Shown one piece after another: positions 33,361 through 43,226 of a stretch of DNA of 64,000 nucleotides (position 1 is the stretch's first letter; the number at the start of each line of letters is the position of its first letter). This DNA is from Pokkaliibacter sp. MBI-7. Its GTDB lineage: Bacteria; Pseudomonadota; Gammaproteobacteria; Pseudomonadales; Balneatricaceae. The DNA lies in the NCBI RefSeq assembly GCF_029846635.1, contig NZ_JARVTG010000001.1:1916001-1980000 (forward strand). Direction: 5' to 3'. The translations under genes and the position numbers were made by a program. The notes beneath the pieces are model-generated. The model was not told the DNA's origin. It ran no database searches and worked only from the letters and a program-made list of their open reading frames with translations.

Positions 33361-34045
33361 TATCTCGTTGGAAACGTGCGGCTTGCACACATAGCTGAAC
33401 AATCTGCGGCCAGTTTTCAGTTATGGTTCTGGCCTTGAGGCTATATTCTCGCCGAGTTTTCTTAATACGCAGCGATTTCGGTAGCCTAGCCAATATGCCT
33501 TCCATATCAGCATTACATTCGAGACCATAGTGAGCAGAATGACCGACCGGTAAGCATGCAGCGGCCACCCATGCTTCCGTGGACTTAGAGGGGATACAAA
33601 CAACACTTTTGCTGCCTGTTGCAATACTACCCAACCAACCTAGTAGCACTCTTTCTAAAACCATGACGGTATCATCAGGAGGTGGGCAGGGTAATGAACA
33701 AGGGAGTGGTGGCAATAATGCTGAACGAGCATAGTTCTCAACAGCACTGCCGCAGTCTGCATAGTTCTTGTCTGCAACATCGGCATCTAAATGCACAATA
33801 ACCAGATCGAATAGCGAAAGTGTCGAATCATGCTCCAAAGAGGCAAATCCTCGCTCTCGAAACTCCTTACACCATTTGAACACCCCACCCCAACCACCGC
33901 CCATATCTGGGCGAGTTTCCTCAGGTTGCAACAGAGTTAGTTTAAAGTCTCGGCGGTGCGCAAGGATGGCATTTAAGCCAGCCTCAATAACGACTAGATC
34001 GGTAACTCCTTCTGCTACAAGGGCAATCTGCAAAGGCTTAGACAT
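33341..34045 (-). CDS. TOPRIM/DUF4276-like protein, partner of the AAA ATPase
   Basis: 234 aa. The N-terminal 'IALVAEGVTDLVVIEAGL' supplies the TOPRIM Glu and 'LFDLVIVHLDADVAD' the DxD pair, with a helical remainder containing 'SKSTEAWVAAACLP', typical of DUF4276-like nuclease partners. It starts inside the end of the ATPase gene (8-base overlap), so the two are coupled. Comparable ATPase plus TOPRIM-like pairs act in phage defence (PARIS, AbiL, OLD/Gabija-like). Assignment to a named system is not possible by eye. Confidence 0.68.
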   Translation of the reverse strand: MSKPLQIALVAEGVTDLVVIEAGLNAILAHRRDFKLTLLQPEETRPDMGGGWGGVFKWCKEFRERGFASLEHDSTLSLFDLVIVHLDADVADKNYADCGSAVENYARSALLPPLPCSLPCPPPDDTVMVLERVLLGWLGSIATGSKSVVCIPSKSTEAWVAAACLPVGHSAHYGLECNADMEGILARLPKSLRIKKTRREYSLKARTITENWPQIVQLCVQAARFQRDINLLLI

Positions 34046-35213
34046 TTGGCACGGCCCCCAAACTACCCATCAACCAAAGCCGAGAAAGAGGGTATGTTGC
34101 ATTTAGAGCGCGCAGATCGTCATTCAGCTCTATGCGACGAACACAGGTATGACCATGGTTATTACGCTCAACGACAAATAGCCTTACCTCATTGTCATCC
34201 AAATCTAAGCCATCCAATACTGCTGGATTATGAACTGTAAACAGCATCTGACGCTGGTTATCAGCATGCGCTAACCAAGACTTAAGTTTAGAGGTCAGTC
34301 GTGTCAGTAAGCGAGGGTTAAGTGCCTGATCCAAGTTGTCTATAGCAAAAGTTTTGGGAGCGACGGGAGATAAACAAAGTACTGCACAGAACAGGATATA
34401 AAGCGCTCCTTCACTTGCATCATAGGCCGTTAACTCGTTGCGGCTACGCCCCATGAATCGATCAGTGAACTTCATCAGATACTTACTATGAGCCACCGAC
34501 GGCGATAGTATCTGCCCTGCAGACGTTGTTGTGTCGACATCTGCGACCCAGTCAATCAACTCTAGAACATCATCAAGCAAGCTTTCATCGTGCTCTAGCA
34601 CGACTTTACGCAACTCAGCAAAGGCCTCGGCCAATCGCCCACCGGATAAACCTACGGGATTGCGAGATTGGGGATCCACCGCCATTGCACGCAATGCTGG
34701 AGTGTTTGGCGAATAGATCGCGTAGTTTTGAAGCCTTAGCATTAGTTGCGCACTTACGGTCTCCGGTGGGATGTCTGCCATTTTCAAAGCCGCCAGCCCA
34801 GCGGTGGCTGACAAGTGCCCACGGTTCCGTACCCCTCCAGATATCAGGGTTCGACCTCCCTCAGACAAATGCTCAGTCTTGTATGTCCAGGCGGGTTCAG
34901 GAGCTTCCAGTGGATTCAGCAATGACACTCTATATTCTGCACCATCAGAGCTAGCCCGAAGGCCGATGGCGGGAGGTGTTCTGTGCCCATCAAACGAAGT
35001 TTTATATAACCTCGGCATACCGGGTCGAACACCCCGGCGCAGTAAAGACTCATCATCCACTTTGCCATTTGCTGCGGCACCCAAGACCCCAATTGCTTCA
35101 AGAATATTACTTTTACCTACACCATTGGCTCCGATAAAACAGTTAACGCTGCCCAGGTCAACTGACTCAGTGGCTATCGATTTGAATCCATCGATTTGAA
35201 TAGTCCTGATCAT
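34038..35213 (-). CDS. AAA family ATPase (AAA_21/OLD-like)
   Basis: 391 aa. Walker A is 'CFIGANGVGKSNILEAIG' at residues about 26-43, after 'IRTIQIDGFKSI', the usual RecF/OLD-like start. The Walker B region reads 'TFAIDNLDQALNPRLLTRL', with Asn at the place of the catalytic Glu of 'IDEPE'. The His-switch region is 'QMLFTVHNPAVLDGLDL'. There is no long coiled coil. ABC-type ATPases of this kind dimerise and act with a nuclease or TOPRIM partner, here the downstream gene. GC content is lower than in flanking housekeeping genes, suggesting transfer. Confidence 0.8.
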   Translation of the reverse strand: MIRTIQIDGFKSIATESVDLGSVNCFIGANGVGKSNILEAIGVLGAAANGKVDDESLLRRGVRPGMPRLYKTSFDGHRTPPAIGLRASSDGAEYRVSLLNPLEAPEPAWTYKTEHLSEGGRTLISGGVRNRGHLSATAGLAALKMADIPPETVSAQLMLRLQNYAIYSPNTPALRAMAVDPQSRNPVGLSGGRLAEAFAELRKVVLEHDESLLDDVLELIDWVADVDTTTSAGQILSPSVAHSKYLMKFTDRFMGRSRNELTAYDASEGALYILFCAVLCLSPVAPKTFAIDNLDQALNPRLLTRLTSKLKSWLAHADNQRQMLFTVHNPAVLDGLDLDDNEVRLFVVERNNHGHTCVRRIELNDDLRALNATYPLSRLWLMGSLGAVPNV

Positions 35214-35342
35214 GCTGTACTCCTCAAAAGCAAAACGGGTGGCTATATCCCAGCCTGATCCATATCTGAGTGCGGAATAAGTAATCTGCGATAAGGCAAA
35301 GTTACAAGAAAAAGACGCATATTAGCACTCATATATACCTTC

Positions 35343-36221
35343 TCAGTCCGCCAGCGCCTTAACTATCCAGTCAATCAGGGTCGCCAGCGTCGGCTGGCGC
35401 TGACGGTCCTGATGATAAAGCAGGCTGATCTGCCGCGGTGCCGGAACATAGTCCTGTAACAGCGGCTGCAACTGACCACCGTCAATGGCATCCTGCAGCA
35501 GAATGGCAGGCTGCATGACAATGCCAAATCCCGCCAGTGCCGCTGTCTTCAGCGCCTGCCCCTGATTGCTGCGCAGGCGACTGCGGATTTCTTCCTGCGC
35601 CTGCCCGCCCAGCTGCCAGCCCCGCCCTTTGCGCCAGAAATTGAAACCAAGGCACTGATGCTGCGACAGATCAGCGGGAGTGAGTGGCTCACCATGGCGT
35701 GTAAGATAGGCTGGCGATGCGGCAATCTGCATCTGGTAGGGGCGAAGGGAACGGGCAATCAGGCTGGAGTCGGCCAGACGGCCAATGCGCACCGTCAGAT
35801 CAGCCCCCACCGCCGTCATATCCAGCTGCTGATCGTTCAGATCCAGCTCGATGCTGACCTGCGGATAGCGCTGCAGATAACCGGTCAGTACCGGCGTCAG
35901 GGCCAGACTGCCAAAGGTGACCGGGGCGTTGATGCGCACCCGCCCGCGCGGCTCCTCCTGCTGTTCGGCAGCACTGGCTTCCGCGGCGCGAATATCCTGC
36001 AAAATCAGCAGGCAGCGCTGGTAATAGTTCTGCCCCATGGCGGTCAGGCTCTGCTGCCGTGTCGTCCGGTTGAATAACCGCCCACCCAGACGCTGCTCCA
36101 GATGCCGCACGTGTTTGGACACCATCGGTGCCGACAGGGCAAAGCGCTCAGCAGCTGCACTGAGGCTGCCCAGATCAACCACGGCGACAAACACTTCCAT
36201 ACTCAGCAGACGGTCCATCAT
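35343..36221 (-). CDS. LysR family transcriptional regulator
   Basis: 292 aa from ATG 36221 (GGAG 8 bases upstream). The frame continues to 36248. Helix-turn-helix 'MEVFVAVVDLGSLSAAAERF', 'SKHVRHLEQRLGGRLFNRTT'; effector domain 'PRGRVRINAPVTFGSLALTP', 'TAVGADLTVRIGRLADSSLI', 'AALAGFGIVMQPAILLQDAI'. Crg-A-like subgroup. Divergent from the GlcG/HbpS-like gene, its likely target. Confidence 0.9.
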   Translation of the reverse strand: MMDRLLSMEVFVAVVDLGSLSAAAERFALSAPMVSKHVRHLEQRLGGRLFNRTTRQQSLTAMGQNYYQRCLLILQDIRAAEASAAEQQEEPRGRVRINAPVTFGSLALTPVLTGYLQRYPQVSIELDLNDQQLDMTAVGADLTVRIGRLADSSLIARSLRPYQMQIAASPAYLTRHGEPLTPADLSQHQCLGFNFWRKGRGWQLGGQAQEEIRSRLRSNQGQALKTAALAGFGIVMQPAILLQDAIDGGQLQPLLQDYVPAPRQISLLYHQDRQRQPTLATLIDWIVKALAD

Positions 36222-36324
36222 TCCAAACTCCGGGTTAGCAATGTGCAAAACCCTAGCGCATTTTTCTGCCTTTACCCAGCTGGAATACTGCGACTTGTTC
36301 TTTCCTGTTCAGAAGGAGTTTGCC

Positions 36325-36813
36325 ATGTCTGCCCGCCTTTCTTCCCTGCGCACGGTGCTGTGCGCCAGCACCATCCTGATCTGGAGCAGTGCCAGCATTG
36401 CCCAGCCGTTACTGCGACCCACGCTGGATCTGGCCAGTGCCCGCCAGATTGCTGCGGGCTGTGAAGCCTTCGCCCTCAAACAGGGCTGGCACATGGTGGT
36501 GGCCATTGATGATGCGACGGGGCAGCTGCTGCACTTTGCCCGCATGGACGATGCCCTGCCGGTCAGTACCAGTGTGGCCCAGCTGAAGGCCAATACCGCA
36601 GCAGGCTTACGCCTGTCGACCCGACAGGTCAGGGAGGCGGTAAAAAGTAATCAGGGAGCGCAGTATATCCCCGGCATTACCGTGGTCGCCGGTGGGCTGC
36701 CGATTACCGATGCCCACGGTCAGGTCATCGGCAGTATTGGTGTGAGCGGAGGCAGTGAGGATCAGGACGAGCAGTGTGCTCAGGCAGGGCTGGCGGCTAT
36801 CAGCTTCAACTAA
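36325..36813 (+). CDS. Exported GlcG/HbpS-like heme-binding family protein
   Basis: 162 aa from ATG 36325 (AGAAGGAG upstream). The frame extends far upstream, but antisense to the LysR gene. A signal peptide is present ('LCASTILIWSSASIAQP'). The mature part is the DUF336/GlcG fold ('LASARQIAAGCEAFALKQGW', 'VAIDDATGQLLHFARMDDAL', 'ITVVAGGLPITDAHGQVIGS', 'IGVSGGSEDQDEQCAQAGLA'). Related proteins bind heme or are found beside oxidoreductases. Function here unknown. Confidence 0.87.
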   Translation: MSARLSSLRTVLCASTILIWSSASIAQPLLRPTLDLASARQIAAGCEAFALKQGWHMVVAIDDATGQLLHFARMDDALPVSTSVAQLKANTAAGLRLSTRQVREAVKSNQGAQYIPGITVVAGGLPITDAHGQVIGSIGVSGGSEDQDEQCAQAGLAAISFN

Positions 36814-37020
36814 CCGCCCTCTTCGCTAGCCCTCAGGGCATGTCGCCAAACATGCCCTTACACTTTCAGCCTTTACACTGCTTTACTGAAACTCGCACAA
36901 TGGTGTGCTATTGGATAAGAAGTGTGATTGCTCTGTACCCTGCCCAGCTGCAAGGTTGCGGCGTAAGAACGTGGTCACGTTCTGCGCCCGGAGTGGTTAC
37001 GCTGTCCTGACAATATTGCA

Positions 37021-38781
37021 GTGAGCAAGGATTTGGGTTTGAAGGATCTCATCAGGCGTCTCAGCTTCGTCACGGCGCTGACCTTGAGTTACAGCGCTTG
37101 GGCTGCCGACGCGCCCTCCCTCAAGGTCAAGATTGAAGGGGTGAAGGGCGAGCTGGCCGACAACGTCGAAGCATACCTCGGTATCGAAAAGCTGACCAAG
37201 GGCACGCTGCCTGGCCCTGCACGTATTCGCTACCTGCATCGTCAGGCTGAGCTGCAGATTACTCAGGCACTTGCGCCTTTCGGTTATTATCGCCCCCACA
37301 TTGAAAGCGACCTGGAACAGCAGGGTGACAACTGGATCGCCCACTATGTGATCGATCCGGGTACCGCCGTTCCCTACGGCAAGATCAATGTGCAGATCAG
37401 CGGCCCGGGGGAGAAAGACCGGGTCCTGCAGAGCATCATCAAAGACAGCGGCCTGAAGAGCGGCAAGCCCCTGCGCCATGCCGATTACGAGGCACTGAAA
37501 TCCAAGCTGCAGTCACAGGCAGCGGACCGGGGCTACTACGATGCCCACTTCACTACCCAGACGCTGGCCATCGACATGGCCGACTATCAGGCCAATATCG
37601 ATCTGATACTGGACACCGGCCCGCGCTACCGCATTGGCGAGGTCCGCTTCGCTGATGCACCGGTACGCAAGTCGCTGCTGGAGCGCTACGTCACCTTCGA
37701 GCGTGGCGACTACGTCTCCACCCGCCGCTTGCTGGATCTGCAGAGCAGTCTGGTCGACAGCGAATACTTCAGCCGGGTGGAAGTCCAGCCGCAATGGGAT
37801 GAAGCCCAGGGCGACGAGGTACCGGTGGATGTAGTGCTGGAACCCAACAAGCGCACACGCTACCGCTTCGGGGTCGGCTATGGCACCGATACCGGTGCAC
37901 GCATGCGCTTTGACCAGACCCGCCGCTGGATCAATGACCGAGGCCATCGCTTCAACACCTCGATCCTGCTGTCACAGGTCAACAATGATCTGGTGCTGAA
38001 TTACATCATCCCCGGCAAGCACCCGCAGACCGATCAGTACACCTTCCGCACCCAGTACAGTACCGAGAACTCCGACACCACTGACTCCACTACCCTGGCA
38101 GTGGGCTCCAGCTGGCAGAAGAAGCTGGATAACGGCTGGCAGCGCATCATGTCCCTTGACCTTGAGCAGGAGGATTACACCCTTGATGACGAGGAATACA
38201 GCTCGCTGTTCCTGATCCCGAGCAGCACCTGGAGTGTCACTCGCTCCCGTAATCCGCTGCGTGCGGCCGAGGGTTACCGTCTGTCCTTTGCCCTGCGTGG
38301 TGCGGCAGAAAGCGTGCTGTCTGACACCAACTTTGTGCAGGCCGAGGCCAGTGGCAAATACGTCACAACCCTGACGCCACGCACCCGCCTGCTGACCCGT
38401 GCCGATTTAGGTGCCACCTGGGCAGGGGACTTTGAACAAATCCCCACCACCCATCGCTTTTACGCCGGTGGCGACAACAGTATCCGTGGTTACGGTTACA
38501 AAGAGCTGGGGCCAACCAACTCCTCAGGCACGGTGATTGGCGGCAAATATCTGATGGTAGGCAGTGTGGAGACGGATTATCAGTTCAGGGAAGACTGGCG
38601 CGTGGCAGCCTTTGTCGACACGGGTAATGCCTTCAATGACTACCGCGAAGCGATGGTCACCGGGGTCGGTGTCGGGCTGCGCTGGCAGTCTCCGGTCGGG
38701 CCGGTCCGCATTGATCTTGCCAAGCCGCTCAATGACGAGCGTTCGTTCCGAATTCACTTTACCCTGGGTCCTGATCTGTGA
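37021..38781 (+). CDS. tamA: TamA, outer-membrane assembly factor of the TAM complex
   Basis: 586 aa from GTG 37021. Signal peptide to about 'AWAAD' (residue 29). Three POTRA domains at about 30-270 ('LKVKIEGVKGELADNVEAYL', 'GKINVQISGPGEKD', 'YRIGEVRFADAPVRKSLLER'). A 16-strand Omp85-type barrel follows, with the lid-loop motif 'RFYAGGDNSIRGYGY' (RGF/Y-type) and terminal 'RIHFTLGPDL' signal. It works with TamB to insert autotransporters and other barrels or to move phospholipids. tamB starts inside its stop codon (GTGA). Confidence 0.95.
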   Translation: MSKDLGLKDLIRRLSFVTALTLSYSAWAADAPSLKVKIEGVKGELADNVEAYLGIEKLTKGTLPGPARIRYLHRQAELQITQALAPFGYYRPHIESDLEQQGDNWIAHYVIDPGTAVPYGKINVQISGPGEKDRVLQSIIKDSGLKSGKPLRHADYEALKSKLQSQAADRGYYDAHFTTQTLAIDMADYQANIDLILDTGPRYRIGEVRFADAPVRKSLLERYVTFERGDYVSTRRLLDLQSSLVDSEYFSRVEVQPQWDEAQGDEVPVDVVLEPNKRTRYRFGVGYGTDTGARMRFDQTRRWINDRGHRFNTSILLSQVNNDLVLNYIIPGKHPQTDQYTFRTQYSTENSDTTDSTTLAVGSSWQKKLDNGWQRIMSLDLEQEDYTLDDEEYSSLFLIPSSTWSVTRSRNPLRAAEGYRLSFALRGAAESVLSDTNFVQAEASGKYVTTLTPRTRLLTRADLGATWAGDFEQIPTTHRFYAGGDNSIRGYGYKELGPTNSSGTVIGGKYLMVGSVETDYQFREDWRVAAFVDTGNAFNDYREAMVTGVGVGLRWQSPVGPVRIDLAKPLNDERSFRIHFTLGPDL

Positions 38782-41700
38782 GTGCTGACGCTGCCAAGCC
38801 GCCGAAATCTTCCCCCTCTGTTACGCTCCTGTCGCTGCCCTGGCGACTGCTGCGCATTGTGCTGGCCGTACTCTGTCTGCTGCTTGTTCTGCTCCTCGCC
38901 ACCCTTGGCTGGCTGGCTGGCAGCACCTCAGGTACCCGCACCCTGCTGAATGAGGCCCGAGGCTTTATCCCCGGACAATTCAGTTACGGTCAGGTAGAAG
39001 GCACCCTGCTCGGCCATCTGCAGCTCAGTGATATTCGTTATCAGGATGCCACCGGCAAGCTGCAGGTCAGCCTGCAGCAGCTGACCCTCAACTGGCAGCC
39101 TGCGGCCCTGCTCAGCCTGTCGGCACCGACCCTGCATGTGAAAGACCTGCTGGCCAGCGGTCTGCAGGTTCAGCTGCCACCGTCATCACCCAGTGAACCC
39201 GGCACCGAGCCGCTGACGCTGCCTGACATCGCCTTACCGCTGGGCGTGCAGCTGGACCATATTGAACTCAGTGATGCCAGTCTGACCCCCGCCGCCACGG
39301 GCAGCGGCGAACCGCCCGCGACCCAGCAGATCAAACAGCTGCTGCTCAGTGCCCACAACGAAGGCAGCGTTCTGAAACTGCAGACCCTGTCTCTCGACAG
39401 CCCCATCGCCAGTGCCAGTATCACAGGTCAGGTTGAGCCAGTGGGTAAGTACCCCCTCACACTGGAGATGAAGTGGCATCTGGCCCTACCGCAGCAGCCG
39501 GTGCTGGATGGCAGCGGCAGGCTCAGTGGTGATCTGCAGCAGCTGCAGCTGACCCAGCTGATCAGCGGCCCCGGACAGCTCAAGCTTGATGCCGAGGCCA
39601 GCGATCCACTGGGCAAACTGGCGTTCAAGGTCAAACTAGGCTTGCAGGATATACAGCTGGGTGCGGTCTCAGCGGACTTGCAGGACCGCCTGCTGAACGG
39701 CGAGCTGACCAGCAGTGGCACCCTGCAGGACATTCAGGCCAATGCCAGTCTGCATACCGAGCTGCCACAGCTGGGCAAGACCGATCTGCAACTGGCGGCC
39801 ACGACCGACATGCAGCAGGTCAGCATCCAGCAGTTACAGCTGCTGCTGCCGGACAGCAACAGTCAGGTTCAGCTGCAAGGCCGTATTGCCGCCCTGCAGC
39901 AGACTCCCACCTTTGATCTCAAGGGCCACTGGCAGCGCCTGCGCTACCCTCTGCAGGGCGAGGCCCAGTATCAGAGCCCGCAGGGTGAAGTCAGCCTCAG
40001 TGGCCCGCTGGATAACTATCAGCTGGCCCTGCATACCGAAGTCGCCGGTACCGATATTCCCGCTGCGACCATCAGCCTGCAGGGCCAGGGCAGTACCGCC
40101 GCACTGCGGGATCTGAACCTGCAGATCAATACGCTGGGCGGCACACTCAGCAGCCAGGGCCAGCTGGCCTGGGCGCCTCAGCCTGGCTGGAAGCTCGCAC
40201 TCAAGGGTGACAAGCTCAATCCGGGCAAACAATGGCCGGATCTGGCCGGCACAGTCGGCTTCGCCCTCAGCAGTGAAGGACAACTGCAGGCTGATGGCCC
40301 CCATCTGACCGCCGTGATCGAACAGCTGTCAGGCAGCCTGCACCAGCAGCCGCTGAAAGGTCAGGGTAAGGTGGCCATGGCCGGTCAGGACATCAACATC
40401 GACGGACTGGATCTGAGCTGGGGCAATGCCCGTCTGCAGACCGCCGGACGGGTCAATGACCAGCTCGATCTGAACTGGAAACTGCAAGCCAGCAACCTCA
40501 ATAAACTGCTGCCACAGGCACGCGGCAGCATCGATGCCAGCGGCACCCTGTCCGGCCAGCGTCTGACCCCGGCAGTGAAGGCCAAAATCAGTGCCAGCCA
40601 GCTGGGTTACACCGACTCCCGGCTGGACAGTCTGAAGGCCGATATTGCCCTTGATCTCAGCTGGCAGCAGGCGGCAGCCATCGATATCGAAGCCAGCAAG
40701 ATCTACGCCGGTGGTCAGCGTCTGGACAGCGTGGTGCTGAAAGGACAGGGCGTGGAACAGAAACACAGCCTGAATCTCACCGCCAAAGGCCCCATGCTAC
40801 AACTGCAGACCCAACTGAGCGGTGGCTGGAATAAAGACAGCTGGAGCGGCCAGATCAGCCAGTTTGATCTGCGTAACGACGATGCTGGTCACTGGCAGCT
40901 GCGCCAGCCCGCCGCGCTCAAGGCCAGCGCCACTGCCGCCAGCCTTGGCAGCTTTTGCCTGAACCGTGAACACAGTCAGGCCAGCCTGTGCAGCAGCGGC
41001 CAGTGGTCAGGCAGCAAAGGCAGTCAGGGCAAGGTTGACCTGCGCCAGCTGCCGCTCGACATGCTGACCGCCTTCCTGCCCGGCACCAGCGACATCGCCG
41101 GTTATCTGAATGCCGATGCCAACTTCAGCCAGGCCCCGGGCAAGGCGCCACGCTTTACCGCCAATGCGGCCCTGCAGGACAGCAAGATCACGCTGGATGA
41201 CCCCGGCCTCAGTGTCAGCCTCAATCAGGTCAGCCTGACCGCCAGCGGCGAAAACGACAACCTCAATGCTCAGCTGCAGTTACAGCTGGCCGAAGTCAAA
41301 GGTAATGTGCAGGCCAACGTCGCCATCAAGGGGATGAGCAGCAAGCAGTTACTGAGTGGCAACCTGTCCACCCAGATGCAGGATCTGCGCATCGTCAGCG
41401 TCTTCGTCCCCGACCTGCAGGATGTGTCTGGCCGTTTGCAGGGCAACCTGAATCTGGGCGGCACCCTGCAGCAACCGGCCATTCGCGGCAAACTGGGGCT
41501 GTATGATGCTGGCGCCGCAGTACCGGTCGCCGGACTGCAGCTGAAGAACATGCAGCTGGAACTGGCCGATGCGCCGGACAATCCGGAGATGATGACCATC
41601 AACGGCAAAGTCGATTCCGGCAAGGGCACTATCACCATCGGCGGCAGTCTGGCGCCCCTGGCGGGCAAGGTCGACATGACCCTCAAAGGGCAGGACTTCC

Positions 41701-42620
41701 AGGCCATGGGGACCGAGGATATTCAGACGTGGATTTCACCGGATATGTCCATCCGGGTCGACCCGGAAAAAGTGCAGGTACGTGGTGAGCTGAGTATTCC
41801 CAAAGCACTGATTCAGCCGCCTCAGCTCAGTTCAGCGGTCACCTCTTCGGGTGACACCGTGATCGTCACCGGCAAGCAGGACAGCTCCCCCCTGCCCGGT
41901 AAACAGGGGCTGGATGTCAATCTGCGCCTGACCCTGGGCAAGGACGTCAACGTCAATGCCTATGGCTTCAAAGGCCGTCTGGAGGGCAGCATTCTGGTCA
42001 GCCAGACCAGCAACCGCGCCGCCAGTGCTACCGGTAACATCAATGTCGCCGCCGGTCAGTACACCATCTACGGCCAGGATCTGAACATCAACCGCGGCAG
42101 TCTGGTCTACACCGGCGGCCCGGTCGATAACCCCGGACTGGATATGCGCGTCACCCGTGAATTTGACGAAGATAATGTCACTGTCGGCGCTCAGGTCAGT
42201 GGCACGATCCGCAGTCCGAAGATGACCCTGATCTCCACGCCGTCGATGCCGGACAGCTCCCTGCTGTCCTATCTGATTCTTGGCAAAAGCCCGGATGCGT
42301 CCTCCTCCTCTGAACAGGAAATGATGATGCATGCGGCACTGGCACTGGGCGCCAAAGGCGGCAATGCGCTGCTGGGCAATGTCGGCAAGGCACTGAACCT
42401 GGATACCATCGGTATTGATACCGGCAGTACGCTGGAAGAGGCCTCCCTGTCCATCGGCAAATACCTGACCCCGGACCTGTACATCAAGTACGGCATGGGG
42501 CTGATCGAACCCAGCAGCCAGTTCCTGATCCGCTATAAGCTGACCCGTAACGTCAGCTTTGAGTCCCAGACCGGCACCACCTCCAGTGGCGCCGATGTGT
42601 TCTATACTCTGGAACGCTGA
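38778..42620 (+). CDS. tamB: TamB, inner-membrane-anchored TAM translocation protein
   Basis: 1280 aa from GTG 38778. One N-terminal helix at about 20-42 ('LLRIVLAVLCLLLVLLLATL'), then a long AsmA-like beta-taco with many short Gly/Asp/Gln-rich strands ('LPQLGKTDLQLAAT', 'LNGELTSSGTLQD'). The C-terminal DUF490/TamB domain is clear ('TGNINVAAGQYTIYGQDLNI', 'GPVDNPGLDMRVTREFDEDN', 'LGKSPDASSSSEQEMM', 'GIDTGSTLEEASLSIGKYLT'), ending in 'DVFYTLER'. Spans the periplasm to meet TamA. Translationally coupled. Confidence 0.95.
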   Translation: MSADAAKPPKSSPSVTLLSLPWRLLRIVLAVLCLLLVLLLATLGWLAGSTSGTRTLLNEARGFIPGQFSYGQVEGTLLGHLQLSDIRYQDATGKLQVSLQQLTLNWQPAALLSLSAPTLHVKDLLASGLQVQLPPSSPSEPGTEPLTLPDIALPLGVQLDHIELSDASLTPAATGSGEPPATQQIKQLLLSAHNEGSVLKLQTLSLDSPIASASITGQVEPVGKYPLTLEMKWHLALPQQPVLDGSGRLSGDLQQLQLTQLISGPGQLKLDAEASDPLGKLAFKVKLGLQDIQLGAVSADLQDRLLNGELTSSGTLQDIQANASLHTELPQLGKTDLQLAATTDMQQVSIQQLQLLLPDSNSQVQLQGRIAALQQTPTFDLKGHWQRLRYPLQGEAQYQSPQGEVSLSGPLDNYQLALHTEVAGTDIPAATISLQGQGSTAALRDLNLQINTLGGTLSSQGQLAWAPQPGWKLALKGDKLNPGKQWPDLAGTVGFALSSEGQLQADGPHLTAVIEQLSGSLHQQPLKGQGKVAMAGQDINIDGLDLSWGNARLQTAGRVNDQLDLNWKLQASNLNKLLPQARGSIDASGTLSGQRLTPAVKAKISASQLGYTDSRLDSLKADIALDLSWQQAAAIDIEASKIYAGGQRLDSVVLKGQGVEQKHSLNLTAKGPMLQLQTQLSGGWNKDSWSGQISQFDLRNDDAGHWQLRQPAALKASATAASLGSFCLNREHSQASLCSSGQWSGSKGSQGKVDLRQLPLDMLTAFLPGTSDIAGYLNADANFSQAPGKAPRFTANAALQDSKITLDDPGLSVSLNQVSLTASGENDNLNAQLQLQLAEVKGNVQANVAIKGMSSKQLLSGNLSTQMQDLRIVSVFVPDLQDVSGRLQGNLNLGGTLQQPAIRGKLGLYDAGAAVPVAGLQLKNMQLELADAPDNPEMMTINGKVDSGKGTITIGGSLAPLAGKVDMTLKGQDFQAMGTEDIQTWISPDMSIRVDPEKVQVRGELSIPKALIQPPQLSSAVTSSGDTVIVTGKQDSSPLPGKQGLDVNLRLTLGKDVNVNAYGFKGRLEGSILVSQTSNRAASATGNINVAAGQYTIYGQDLNINRGSLVYTGGPVDNPGLDMRVTREFDEDNVTVGAQVSGTIRSPKMTLISTPSMPDSSLLSYLILGKSPDASSSSEQEMMMHAALALGAKGGNALLGNVGKALNLDTIGIDTGSTLEEASLSIGKYLTPDLYIKYGMGLIEPSSQFLIRYKLTRNVSFESQTGTTSSGADVFYTLER

Positions 42621-42665
42621 CGGCACGTCCCTGCCGCCCGCGTAGCGATGACAGCGAGGTATGTG

Positions 42666-43226
42666 ATGGAGCCAGTGGCCTTTCTTGATGGCCGGGTACA
42701 GGTCGAAGTGGGTGACATTACCACTGCCCGTGTCGATGCCATCGTCAATGCCGCCAACAGCAGCCTGCTGGGCGGCGGTGGCGTCGATGGCGCCATCCAT
42801 CTGGCCGGTGGGCCGGTCATCCTCAGCGCATGCCAGCGCCTGCGACAGACCCGCTTCCCTGAGGGCCTGCCTGCCGGTGAGGCGGTCATCACGCCCGGTG
42901 GCAAGCTGGCAGCGCCCTGGGTCATTCATACCGTTGGGCCGATTTATCATGTTGCCGGGCAGAAGGCTGCCCTGCTGCTGGGTAACTGTTATCGCAATGT
43001 ACTGGATCTGGCACTCAGCCGGTCATTGCATACCCTGGCCTTTCCCGCCATCGCCACCGGTGTCTACGGTTTCCCCCGTGAACAGGCCGCGCAGGTGGTT
43101 TCCCACGTTCTGACGGAACGATTACTCCAGCCGCCCCTCGACAGCCAGATCCGTCAGGTTCGCCTGATCTTCTTCCGCCAGGAAGATGCGGAGGTGTTTC
43201 TTGAGAATCAGACGTTCCCTGCCTAG
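42666..43226 (+). CDS. Macro domain protein (O-acetyl-ADP-ribose deacetylase-like)
   Basis: 186 aa from ATG 42666 (GAGG 7 bases upstream); ATG 42648 is an in-frame alternative. Macro fold motifs: 'VEVGDITTARVDAIVNAANS', 'LLGGGGVDGAIHLAGG', 'GEAVITPGGKLAAPWVIHTV', 'LAFPAIATGVYGFPREQAA'. These match the MacroD/YmdB type, which hydrolyses O-acetyl-ADP-ribose or ADP-ribosyl esters. Follows tamB by about 45 bases and overlaps the lipoprotein gene. Confidence 0.92.
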   Translation: MEPVAFLDGRVQVEVGDITTARVDAIVNAANSSLLGGGGVDGAIHLAGGPVILSACQRLRQTRFPEGLPAGEAVITPGGKLAAPWVIHTVGPIYHVAGQKAALLLGNCYRNVLDLALSRSLHTLAFPAIATGVYGFPREQAAQVVSHVLTERLLQPPLDSQIRQVRLIFFRQEDAEVFLENQTFPA

